From JAGOEF01 sp964511665 (GTDB taxonomy: Bacteria > Bacteroidota > Bacteroidia > Bacteroidales > ML635J-15), in contig CAZEHA010000003.1 in assembly GCA_964511665.1 (NCBI GenBank), forward strand, positions 1 to 64,000: DNA of 64,000 nucleotides, read 5' to 3'. Numbering within the stretch: position 1 is the first letter of the stretch; the number at the start of each line of letters is the position of its first letter. Positions 24,027 through 34,000 of the stretch are shown piece by piece. The position numbers and the translations under genes are program-made. The notes below the pieces were generated by a model. That model saw only the letters and a list, made by a program, of their open reading frames with translations, was not told the origin of the DNA and ran no database searches.

Positions 24027-25220
24027 TTACTTTAGCACTGCCAGTGCTTTACGAATCCGTTCAATCGCTCTGCTCATTTCTTCTTCCGAAATAGCATACG
24101 ACAACCTGAGGCATTCGGGAGCACCAAATGCATCGCCGGCAACGGTAGCAACGTGTGCTTTGTTGAGCAGATATAAGGCCAAATCGTCGGAGCTGTTTAT
24201 GGTGCATTCGCCATCTGATTTGCCAAAGAAATAACTCACATCCGGAAAAACATAGAAAGCACCCTGCGGTGTATTCATTTTCAGACCCGGAAAATCGCTC
24301 ATTTGTTGCAATACCAAATCGCGACGTTTATTAAAAATAGCTGTCATTGCCTTGCATGCATCGTTACCGGCATTTAGAGCAGCTTCGGCGGCTTTCTGCG
24401 CTATGCTGCATGTACCCGATGTAAACTGCCCCTGCAGCTTAATACACGCTTTGGCAATCCATAAAGGCGCACCAATAAAACCAATGCGCCATCCTGTCAT
24501 TGCATATCCCTTCGACACACCATTAACCACCACTACCCTATCGCGTATATTTTCGAATTGCGCAATGCTCTGGTGTTGACCGACGTAATTGATATGCTCG
24601 TATATTTCGTCGGAAATAACAATAACACGCGGATAGTCCTGTAAAATATCGGCAAAAGCTTTCAGCTCATTTTGTGTATATAAGCTGCCTGTAGGGTTCG
24701 ACGGGGAACTAAAAATTATTGCCCTGGTTTTGTCGGTTAAGGCAGCTTTCAACTGAGCGGGTGTCATTTTAAAGTCCTGATCAATACCGCAGGGTATTTC
24801 AACCACGGTTCCATCGGCAAGTTTCACCATATCAACATAACTTACCCAATATGGAGCCGGCACAATAACCTCGTCGCCCGGATTGAGAACACTTAAAAAT
24901 ACATTGATAATAGAGTGCTTGGCACCGGTTGAGACCACTATCTGGTCAACGGTAAAATCGAGATTATTCTCGCGTTTGAATTTGTTAACAATCGCTTTGC
25001 GCAATTCGGTGTAACCCGGAACAGGCGGATAATGGGTATAATTCTCGTCGATTGCCTTTTTGGCAGCTTCTTTTATATACTCGGGCGTGTCGAAATCGGG
25101 TTCCCCGATACTCAGGTTAATCACGTCGATACCTTGCTCTTTCAACTCGCGGCTTTTATTTGTCATTGCCAGGGTAGCCGAAACGGCAAGTTTATTCAGT
25201 CTGTCGGATGCTTTTTCCAT
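24027..25220 (-). CDS. Class I pyridoxal-phosphate aminotransferase (aspartate aminotransferase type)
   Basis: This 397-residue fold-type I enzyme shows INLSIGEPDFDTPEYIKEA, HYPPVPGYTELRKAI, IIFSSPSNPTGSLY and VISDEIYEHINY, with the PLP lysine in GVSKGYAMTGWRIGF. These match the I-gamma aspartate/prephenate aminotransferase group, which interconverts aspartate and oxaloacetate. Some members act on prephenate or aromatic residues, and substrate cannot be decided here. It is a single gene convergent with the M23 peptidase and divergent from the small membrane protein gene. Cytoplasmic. Confidence 0.92.
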   Translation of the reverse strand: MEKASDRLNKLAVSATLAMTNKSRELKEQGIDVINLSIGEPDFDTPEYIKEAAKKAIDENYTHYPPVPGYTELRKAIVNKFKRENNLDFTVDQIVVSTGAKHSIINVFLSVLNPGDEVIVPAPYWVSYVDMVKLADGTVVEIPCGIDQDFKMTPAQLKAALTDKTRAIIFSSPSNPTGSLYTQNELKAFADILQDYPRVIVISDEIYEHINYVGQHQSIAQFENIRDRVVVVNGVSKGYAMTGWRIGFIGAPLWIAKACIKLQGQFTSGTCSIAQKAAEAALNAGNDACKAMTAIFNKRRDLVLQQMSDFPGLKMNTPQGAFYVFPDVSYFFGKSDGECTINSSDDLALYLLNKAHVATVAGDAFGAPECLRLSYAISEEEMSRAIERIRKALAVLK

Positions 25221-25301
25221 AATAATTGATTTACTTTGCCGAAATTACGGACTTATTTTAGAATTAACTAATATTGTAAAGCATAAATAAAAACTGATAT
25301 T

Positions 25302-25817
25302 ATGATTGGCGAAATTGCAAAAATTACCATTCCTGCGTTGCTGGTTCTTATTACCGCATATCTGGTTCTGAAACAGATGTATAAAAAGGATGCCGAAATA
25401 CGGAAGTTAGAAATCTCACTACGCAATCAAAAAATGATTACGCCCATTCGGCTGCAGGCTTACGAAAGGATTATTCTGTTTCTCGAACGTATAGGACCCA
25501 ATCATTTGGTAATGCGCATCCAACAACCACACATGACTGTGGGCGAACTGCATCGCGAAATGTTGCAAAACATCCGCACCGAATTCGAGCATAATCTTTC
25601 GCAACAAGTATATATGAATGCAGAGACATGGGAAATCATTAAAAATGCCAAAGAAAACATCGTAAAACTCGTGAACACTTGTGCTTCCGAAATTGATCCT
25701 TCTGAAAATGCAATGCTGTTGAGCAAATCGCTTTTCGATAAACTTATCGAAATGAGCAAGGCCCCTAATCAAACAGCTATCGATGCAATTAAGAAAGAAA
25801 TCAGAGAGTTGTTTTAG
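25302..25817 (+). CDS. Membrane-anchored conserved protein of unknown function
   Basis: This 171-residue protein begins with one membrane span (residues 8-25, TIPALLVLITAYLVLKQM). An acidic/basic linker follows, and then a helical domain with PIRLQAYERIILFLERIGP, MLQNIRTEFEHNLSQQVY and IIKNAKENIVKLVN. The pattern is that of a widespread uncharacterised Bacteroidota family of single-span proteins, as far as I recall. No enzymatic motif is visible. It stands alone and is followed by a strong bidirectional terminator shared with the first giant surface protein gene. Confidence 0.8.
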   Translation: MIGEIAKITIPALLVLITAYLVLKQMYKKDAEIRKLEISLRNQKMITPIRLQAYERIILFLERIGPNHLVMRIQQPHMTVGELHREMLQNIRTEFEHNLSQQVYMNAETWEIIKNAKENIVKLVNTCASEIDPSENAMLLSKSLFDKLIEMSKAPNQTAIDAIKKEIRELF

Positions 25818-25841
25818 ACGCCTAGGTTTAGAATAATCAAC

Positions 25842-25867
25842 AAAAAAGCCGCTGTTGCGGCTTTTTT
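25842..25867. terminator. Bidirectional Rho-independent terminator
   Basis: AAAAAAGCCGC-TGTT-GCGGCTTTTTT is a perfect 11-bp stem with a 4-base loop and T-runs in both directions. It separates the gene ending at 25817 (+) from the giant gene ending at 25871 (-). Confidence 0.85.
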
Positions 25868-25870
25868 GTT

Positions 25871-28800
25871 TTATCGTACCAGATGAACGCTTCCCGTTCG
25901 CTGGTGTATGGTTCCGTTCCAATCTCTGAATTCGCAATACCAGGTATATACACCATTAGGCATAATTTCGTCGTCGAGGTTCACATCACCCCTATTTGTT
26001 CCGTCCCAAGCTCCTGTGGTGCACGATTTACACGGCACATCGGGCTTAAAGGTTTCTGTTTCGAATACTTTGTTGCCCCAGCGATCGTAAACATTCATAT
26101 AGAAATTGTTTTTGTCGATACCGTTACCACACACCCTGAAACAATCGTTTTTGCCATCACCATTGGGAGTGAACATGGTTGGAGCATAGAAGGTAAACTC
26201 TCCTGTAACAGAAATATTTCGGTAAGTTGTGTCGGCACAGCCATGCTCGGTTTCAACAACCAGCATCACTTCGAACACACCTATCTGGTTGTAACGATGC
26301 CAGGGGCTATAAACCAACGATGAATCGCCATCGCCAAAAAACCAGAATACATTATCGGCCAGTACCGATTGGTTGTTGAGGAAAACATCTCCATCGAGTA
26401 CCGAAACATTATCGGGTTCGGCGACAAACGAAGCCAGCGGGTTTTCGTGTATGGTAATCATGTGGGGAATAGTACGTGTAAAAGTACATCCAAACTCAGA
26501 ACGTGTGGTTAGGCTAACCGAATACAAACCGGGTTCGGTGTAAAAATGTGTTGGGTTTTTCTCGATAGCATAACCATTATCGCCAAAATCCCATAAGTAT
26601 CCCTGACCAAAATCGTCACTTAACTCAGTAAAGTTGATAGCTACACCAGGACATCCATGAACCTTGTCGGCTACAAACAAATTTGGCGGTTCGGGATGAA
26701 CGTTGATCTTAATACTGTCCATAACTGTTGGCGACCCACAGGGATCCATCAAGCTAACGTAATACCACATGGTTTCTTGTGGATACACGGTGAATGGAGA
26801 GGGCACTACACTACCATCCTGTAGCATAAGCATATATGGGCCGCCGTTGCCACCCAGTGCATCTACTTCGATAATAGCGGGTTCGCCCCTACACACTGTA
26901 TCGTAACTGGTAACTATATCGGTAATTAAAAGCGGAGGATATACATCAACGCGAACAAGGCCTACGTTGCCCATACAACCTCTCGAGTCGGTTACGGTAA
27001 CCCGATAATCGGTAGAAACCTCGGGACTTACCGTTATGCTGGCTGTGGGATATGTGCTTCCATCGCTACCTTCCCACGAAAAACTGTAATAAGGCACTCC
27101 TCCCAATACTTGAGCTGCAAGCACTGCCTCTTGCCCGATGCAAATTTGCCTGCCAGTTGATGCAACCAGAATAATCCGATCGGGCTGTGTAATGGTTACC
27201 GGAACTTCAATTCTACACAGGTGATCGTCGATAACTGTTACAGTATATACTCCTGCAACATTATTCATTGTCATGTCATCATCGCCATTTGGCCACAAAT
27301 AGGTGTAGGGTGTTACCCCTCCCATTACATAAATGGTAGCTTTGCCATCGTCGTAACCATAACAAGAAGCCTGCTCGGTATGTACTGTATAAGTGATTTC
27401 GTCGGGCTGAGTAATGGTATAAACTGCATTAGTGGAACAACCAATTTGGTCTTCTACAGTAACATTGTAGATACCGGCGCATAGACCGGGATAAATATGG
27501 TTGGTACTACCCCAACTATATTGCAACGGAGGAATACCACCATGTATGACAAGTTCAGCTTGACCGTCGCACGATTGATAACAACGATTGTTCGTAATAA
27601 TTACCGAGTCGATAATAAGCTCGGGGCTCACTGTAACCAAAACCGACTCAACATTGCTCTGACAACCATTAGCATCGGCAACATAAACGCTATAGGTAGT
27701 AGTAACATGAGGTACAGGAGTAATATCGGCAGGGCCTACTTCGTAACCATCGCCACTATCCCACCAATAGACATATGGTCCTGTTCCACCCATGTGCTGT
27801 GCCATAATGGGTGCTGTTTGCCACTCGCAAATGGCAATATCGTTCGAAACAGTAACTATGAGTTCTTCGGGTTGAGTAAGTTGAAAAAATTCAACAACCT
27901 GACATTGATTTTCGTCAACTACGGTAACAATATAGGTTCCTGCAGCAAGTCCAACCCGCACAGGATCACTCACTCCGATATCGTTCCAAATAAACATCAA
28001 CTCACCGGTTCCACCAACAGCTGTAACAGATATAGTTCCATCGTTTGCGTTATAACAACTTAGGTGGGTAGAAACAGCATTGGTTACCAGTAGTTGTAAG
28101 GGTTCTGTGATAGCGAAGTTCTGACCGGTTGTACACCCATTTTGATCGGTTACTGTAATGGCATAACTTCCTGCACACAAATTGGGTAATTGAGTATTAC
28201 CCGAAGCCCAGGAGTAGGTATAAGGGGCTGTGCCACCCTGAGCCAGAATTGATGCACTTCCCTGACAACTTTGAAAGCATGGGTCGTTGTGAGTGGTAAG
28301 TGTATGTGTTAACAAAGCAGGCATAATAACATTTTGTGTGGTTGTGTTCGACGAACAGCCAGACTGTTCTACCTGTAAACTCACTTGTTGTGACCCTGCA
28401 TTCGACCAGGTTACCAGATATGGTCCTGCTCCACTTCCACTCAATACAGTTCCACCTCCAAAATTCCATGAAAAGTTTGCGGTTGTGCCCCCATTGCCTG
28501 TGTATGTTACCGTAGTATTACCACCAAAGCAATCGATGGGTGATAACGTAAAAGTTGAAGTTGGATTTTCGTTAAATACTATTGTAATTTGATCGGTTGA
28601 AGAGCATGACGGAGCCAAATTTTGTTCGTATAACTGGAATATATACGTTCCATAAGCACTTACGGTAACGGTTGCATTGGCCGATGTTTGATTTGTCCAG
28701 GTGGCTGTTCCCGGGCCATCTACCATTGTCCAGTTACAAGTGTTGCCTTGCGTGATAGTTCCATTGAAAGTGTATGTATTGGCACATACCTCATTGTCGG

Positions 28801-30418
28801 TACCGGCATTGGGAAAGGGAAAATCGCAGCATGACGGGTCGTCGAATTGACGAACGGTAACATAGATGGTGGTGTCGTAACTGCATCCGAAATTATCGGT
28901 TACCGTGAAAACATATCCCTGATTTCCGGGAGTAGTTGGGTTAGCCACAGCAACACCTCCTGTGTTAGCAGCCACACCATTTCCGGTCCATACTAAATCA
29001 GTTGAAGTGGTACTAACATCGTAACTTGTAGTCATCGACCATAAATCGGTAGGGATAATTGAACTGTTGAAATTCAAATCAACATAAAAAATGGTTCCAT
29101 CGTCAGCACCCCAGTTATCGAAAAACCGAACACACCATTCACCATTGATTGGGCAACCTACCAAATCGGCAAAAGTACCCAACGGCAAATAAGTTCCGGC
29201 CGGCACCGATGAACCTGAGGAGCAAATAGCTGTTACAGCCTGTGTAGCACTCATCGACCAGCAATAGGTCCAACCTGTTCCCGGGTTGCAGTTATCAGCC
29301 TGATCGGGCACACCAAAATAGGCTCCATTGCAATTATAATATTCATGAAGCATAGCTTCCTGGCCATTAGGGCATCGTATATACATATAGAAGTCGCCAA
29401 TAAATGAATGTTCCATGTTGAAACACACCGACTCGAGGTCGTACATCGAAGTAATAATCTGCCCCGGTTGAAATGCATTCACGGTGAAACACACTGTGCC
29501 TTCGTAATTATCGTAAAAACATTCCTGAACTAGCTGTGTTTCGGTAACAGGCATTGTCCAGGTATTTGCCGTAACGGTGCCTGTTAGGTTTACTGTTTCG
29601 TATGGACAGACAATACTCACATCGCTGCCAACATTAACAAAATTGGGAGTAAGCGAAACCCTCACCCGGTATTGCTGAACAATAGCCTGATTACAATTAT
29701 TGGCATCGTAAGCAATAAGATTTATAAAGTAACCACCTCCTTCGTTAAAACTATGCGTAAAACTAGTCATACCCAAGCCGGCATACTCATCGGTAGAATT
29801 ACCTGAAGTGACCAACCAGACAAAATTGGTATTGGCATTTGTTTGAGTATAGTTAACCCCTGAGTTGGGAAAATTTCCGGTTGCATTAAAAGTAACTGTT
29901 TGCCCCTGACAAAGGTCAATCCATAAAGAATCAGCAGGAGCTGAAATAGCAGGCGTAGTTCCGGTTATTTCAACCGTAAAATCCTGACATGGGAATCCGC
30001 ACGATATGGTTGCAGCCCAACCTGCATACTGTACAGAACCATCGGAAGTAAACCGAAAAGTAAGACAGGTTCCACCAACCGATTCGAAAGTTTGTCCGTT
30101 AAGTGAGCTTCCGGAGGCATTAACAACTAATGCAGGACTACCGGTAGTGGGACCATTATATATACTCAGGTAATCGTAACCCGACTCCAAGTCGAAGGAA
30201 GTAAAGCTTACCATTACCGAGGCACCCGGTAAGCTGCTGCAAATTGTGAAAGTAAGATTTGCATTGCTCCCATAGGTTCCACTGGCTCCGCCTGAATCGT
30301 AAAATGTCCCTGAACAAGTATTTACCGTACCATTTGCCATGTTATAGGTTTGTGCATTAAGCAAACTAACCCATCCCAACAAAATTGCGGTAACAAACCA
30401 TAGTTTTAATCGTATCAT
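25871..30418 (-). CDS. Giant T9SS-secreted surface protein with CUB-like, P-domain, SprB-repeat and PKD domains (copy 1)
   Basis: This 1515-residue protein has a signal peptide (1-22) and a CUB-like domain (about 25-145, GTFYDSGGASGTYGSN to GWAATISCG). A PKD-like domain (150-265) and a proprotein-convertase P-like domain (about 285-460, MEHSFIGDFYMYIRCPNG, VGCPINGEWCVRFFDNW) follow. After Ig-like repeats come at least four SprB-type repeats (GGTAPYTYSWASG, LCAGSYAITVTDQNGC) and two PKD domains (YLWDFGDNG, VFWFFGDGDSS). It ends in a type-B T9SS sorting domain (FYAPTMFTPNGDGKNDCFRV, NVYDRWGNKVF). It should be exported by the T9SS and act as adhesin or surface fibre. It is paralogous to the gene at 31.1-35.7 kb and lies 1 bp after a small exported protein gene. 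Confidence 0.93.
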   Translation of the reverse strand: MIRLKLWFVTAILLGWVSLLNAQTYNMANGTVNTCSGTFYDSGGASGTYGSNANLTFTICSSLPGASVMVSFTSFDLESGYDYLSIYNGPTTGSPALVVNASGSSLNGQTFESVGGTCLTFRFTSDGSVQYAGWAATISCGFPCQDFTVEITGTTPAISAPADSLWIDLCQGQTVTFNATGNFPNSGVNYTQTNANTNFVWLVTSGNSTDEYAGLGMTSFTHSFNEGGGYFINLIAYDANNCNQAIVQQYRVRVSLTPNFVNVGSDVSIVCPYETVNLTGTVTANTWTMPVTETQLVQECFYDNYEGTVCFTVNAFQPGQIITSMYDLESVCFNMEHSFIGDFYMYIRCPNGQEAMLHEYYNCNGAYFGVPDQADNCNPGTGWTYCWSMSATQAVTAICSSGSSVPAGTYLPLGTFADLVGCPINGEWCVRFFDNWGADDGTIFYVDLNFNSSIIPTDLWSMTTSYDVSTTSTDLVWTGNGVAANTGGVAVANPTTPGNQGYVFTVTDNFGCSYDTTIYVTVRQFDDPSCCDFPFPNAGTDNEVCANTYTFNGTITQGNTCNWTMVDGPGTATWTNQTSANATVTVSAYGTYIFQLYEQNLAPSCSSTDQITIVFNENPTSTFTLSPIDCFGGNTTVTYTGNGGTTANFSWNFGGGTVLSGSGAGPYLVTWSNAGSQQVSLQVEQSGCSSNTTTQNVIMPALLTHTLTTHNDPCFQSCQGSASILAQGGTAPYTYSWASGNTQLPNLCAGSYAITVTDQNGCTTGQNFAITEPLQLLVTNAVSTHLSCYNANDGTISVTAVGGTGELMFIWNDIGVSDPVRVGLAAGTYIVTVVDENQCQVVEFFQLTQPEELIVTVSNDIAICEWQTAPIMAQHMGGTGPYVYWWDSGDGYEVGPADITPVPHVTTTYSVYVADANGCQSNVESVLVTVSPELIIDSVIITNNRCYQSCDGQAELVIHGGIPPLQYSWGSTNHIYPGLCAGIYNVTVEDQIGCSTNAVYTITQPDEITYTVHTEQASCYGYDDGKATIYVMGGVTPYTYLWPNGDDDMTMNNVAGVYTVTVIDDHLCRIEVPVTITQPDRIILVASTGRQICIGQEAVLAAQVLGGVPYYSFSWEGSDGSTYPTASITVSPEVSTDYRVTVTDSRGCMGNVGLVRVDVYPPLLITDIVTSYDTVCRGEPAIIEVDALGGNGGPYMLMLQDGSVVPSPFTVYPQETMWYYVSLMDPCGSPTVMDSIKINVHPEPPNLFVADKVHGCPGVAINFTELSDDFGQGYLWDFGDNGYAIEKNPTHFYTEPGLYSVSLTTRSEFGCTFTRTIPHMITIHENPLASFVAEPDNVSVLDGDVFLNNQSVLADNVFWFFGDGDSSLVYSPWHRYNQIGVFEVMLVVETEHGCADTTYRNISVTGEFTFYAPTMFTPNGDGKNDCFRVCGNGIDKNNFYMNVYDRWGNKVFETETFKPDVPCKSCTTGAWDGTNRGDVNLDDEIMPNGVYTWYCEFRDWNGTIHQRTGSVHLVR

Positions 30419-30419
30419 G

Positions 30420-30842
30420 TTATTCCTGATTAAATTCTTTGTTTAATTGCTTTAATGAGGTAAAAGATATCACCTTTCCTGTGTTTCCAATGCGATATGC
30501 AACCGACATGTCATATTTTCGCTCGAAATCGTACAACATAATATTTACATTCATTTCGTCGATTTCGGCTACTGCAATACCCTGAGTTTTATCGGTTGTA
30601 TTCAGAAAATATAAAGGGGGAAGCGTTGATGCCTTCTCTACTCCCACATCAGTTATGGCATACCCAAAGTCGAGTTCATAGTTCATAAATGCAACAATGT
30701 TTGCATCCGACTGCAACAGACTTTGAATGTATTCGGTTTGGTAACGGGCAAAGAGCCGTGGGTCGGGACTTACTTCTCCTGTTTGTTGCGAATACAAATG
30801 CATCGAAAATAAGCTGACAAAAATGATAAACAGATATTTCAT
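30420..30842 (-). CDS. Small exported protein paired with giant surface protein 1
   Basis: This 140-residue protein has a clear signal peptide (1-18, LFIIFVSLFSMHLYS followed by Q). The mature part has no Cys, no transmembrane span and no motif I recognise; it contains GYAITDVGVEKASTLPP and IAVAEIDEMNVNIMLYDFE. The stop codon is 1 bp from the start of the 1515-residue surface protein, so the two are very likely co-translated. The second giant copy has no such partner. It may be a periplasmic accessory or chaperone for the giant, but that rests on position only. A TAGCTTTG box at 30978-30985 (-) may be its promoter, leaving a long leader. Confidence 0.7.
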   Translation of the reverse strand: MKYLFIIFVSLFSMHLYSQQTGEVSPDPRLFARYQTEYIQSLLQSDANIVAFMNYELDFGYAITDVGVEKASTLPPLYFLNTTDKTQGIAVAEIDEMNVNIMLYDFERKYDMSVAYRIGNTGKVISFTSLKQLNKEFNQE

Positions 30843-31096
30843 AATAATAGTTTTTATTTCAAAGACGACAATAAGTTAAAAAGGTTTGCTCTTATCAGAA
30901 AAAACCAATTTTGTAAATTTAATTTTTTTTTATTCAACTACAAAATCATTTATTTCAAACAAAAAACCGCAACAACGCAAAGCTAACAAGTTAGTTACGT
31001 GCATATTACACGAGTCATGAAAACATTTAATACTTTGAATACATCGAAACTGAAATGGAAATTTTGCAATGCAAGAGAGAAATCATACAGCAAAAA

Positions 31097-34000
31097 TTAC
31101 CGTATCAATCGCACCACCCCCGACTTTTTGTGTGTTATGTTGCTCACATCTTTAAATTCACAATACCATGTATACAGCCCGATGGGTAAAGTTTTGTCGC
31201 CCGACATTCTGTCGCCACGGGTACCATCCCATGAACCGTTGCTACAGGAATGGCATCCGGTTTCTGTGTTAAAGGTATTGGTATGATACACCTGATTACC
31301 CCAGCGGTCGTATACACTCAGGGTGAAATGATGCGGGTCGATACCCTGGCCACACACCCTGAAACAATCGTTCACCCCATCGCCATTGGGAGTAAAAGTT
31401 TCGGGGGCGTAGAAGCTAAGCACATTTTCGATATACACGGTTCGTTTTGTAGTGTCCTTACACTGATGATCGGATACAGCAACCAGTAATACCTCAAATT
31501 CTCCGGGACTGCGATACTGATGCCTGGGGTGAACAAACAATGAACTATCGCCATCGCCAAAATACCAGTAGTATTGCATTGCATTCTGCGACAAGTTGGT
31601 AAACGAGATTTCTGCTTCGAGCATGGTTGCGATTTCGGGCTCCAGATAGAAACTGGATGTAGGTTTAGGATGAACGGTAATCATATTCGAATGACTACGG
31701 GTGGTAGAGCAACCAAATGGATTTGTTACCGTAAGTGTTACACTATATATGCCCGGGTAGATATATACATGCATAGGATTTCGAATCTGGGCAAAATCGT
31801 CATCGCCAAAATCCCAAAAATACGTATCCCCGTCGTTTGATGCTGTTTCGTTGAATTGAATAAATGCGGGAGCACATGCCTGATTCATGCTTACAGAGAA
31901 CTGGTTCTCGGGGAAAGGGATTACCGTAATTGTAATGGAATCGATGTCGGGAGGACTGCCGCACATATCGGTTGCCGAAATGTAAAAGGTTTGGGTAAAT
32001 GTGGGATTTACTGTAAATGGAGAACCCACCAGAGCAGTATTATTCAGAGTCATCTCATAAGGGCCACCATTTCCTCCGATTACATCAACATAAATAACTG
32101 CACGTTCTCCCTGACAAACCGTATCGGTACTTGTTGTAACCGAGCTTATCTGGATGGGTGGGTGCACAATTACGCTAACAGTAGCCGGAGTTGCAGTACA
32201 TCCATTGGCATCGGTAACACTTACGGTATATTGGGTTGTGGTTTCGGGACTCACATGAAATAAATGGGTGCTAAAAGAAGAACCATCGTCGCCCTGCCAA
32301 CTGAAGTTGTAATACGGGGTTCCTCCTGCAGCCTGAGCTGCTACAGTAGCAGTTTGTCCGATACATATATATGGATTTGCAACAGGTTGGATAACCAGTT
32401 CATTAGGTTGCCCAATGGAATAATGCGCTTCGATACGGCAATTGTGGGCATCGGTTACCGTCATCACATAATTACCAGCCTGACTATTAATTGTTTGAGA
32501 TGTTGCATTATTGGGCCATAAGTAATTATATGGCATCGTACCACCAGTAACCTGAACTGTGGCTGTTCCATCGTTTCCGCCAAAACAATTGGCATCTTGT
32601 GTCTGCATTGAATAATTAAGCGTATCGGGCTCGGTAATCACAAAATAACTATGTGCAAAACAACCGATTTGGTCGGTAACTGTTATGGTATAAATACCGG
32701 CACAAAGATTATTGAGTATGTGAAGTGGTGAACTCCAGCTGTAGCTGAGTGGAGGTATTCCTCCAACCACGTTCAATTCGGCACGTCCGTCGCAGGAGTG
32801 ATAGCAACGATTATGGGTAAGGTCGATATCAACAATTTGCAACAATGGACTTACGGTGATTGTCATACCTCTTGTAGGGCTCACACAATCGTGTTCATCA
32901 ACAACATATACCGAATAAACAGTTGTTTCGAGAGGTGTTACTGTTAATGTGGGGGGGCCTAATGCAAATCCGTTTCCGGTATCCCAGTAATATCTGTAGG
33001 GTAATGTGCCACCCATTGCCTGAGCATTCACATTCACGGTTTGGCCTTCACATATCGACATATCGGTTGACAATACCACCTGCAATTCGGCAGGTTGGCT
33101 AAGCTGAAACATTTCGAACACTGTACAGCCATGCGCATCGAAAACGGTGACAGCATAGTTGCCTGCAGGCATTCCGGTTCGTGTATGGGTATTAGGTCCA
33201 AAATCGCTCCAAACATAATTATAGGGAGGTACACCACCATCTACTGTAATACTCATTACTCCATCGTTTGCCTGATAACATGAAATATTTGAATATGCCG
33301 TGTCGAGTTTAACCAACTCGGTTGGGCTAGATATAGTAAAATTCACTACCGATTCACAATTGTTAACGTCGGTAACTGTTACTACGTAGTCGGCAGCACA
33401 TAGGTTTGGCAGATAGTTTGTAGATGAAGCCCAACTGTAGTTGTATGGGGGAGTTCCACCCAGCACGTTCAGTGTTGCGGATCCATTGCACGACTGGTAA
33501 CACGGATCGTCGGTAATCGTTGGATTTGCATCGAGAACCGGTGGGGAATAGAGGCTGAGTTCGGTAACTCCTGATGCGCAGGTGTGCTCTGTTACCTGAA
33601 GGCTGATAGCATGGTTACCGGGATTGTCCCAAATAATATGATATGGACCCTGACCCGAACCCTGAACAATATTACCTCCTGCAAAATCCCAGGTATACGA
33701 AGCCGCGGCCGAAGCATTTCCTGTATAAGTAATTATCGAAATATCGCCGGCACAGGCCACCGGACTTGCAGCAAAGCTCGATTGCGGCACAGGCCAGAAG
33801 GCTATCTGAATGTCGTCGCTCACAGCACAGGCAGGCGACAGGTTTTGCTCGGTAAATCGAAAAACATATACACCATATTGCGACACGCTTACAGTAGCAT
33901 TGGGAGATGTTTGATTTGCCCACACTGCTGTACCGGGTCCGCTCACCTGCTCCCAATTGAATGTATTGCCATCGGTGTAGCTCGGATTAAAAGTATAGGT

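Noticed and set aside
27497..28063. 188-codon frame opposite the first giant surface protein
   Set aside because: Same reason: antisense to SprB repeats, no recognisable protein.
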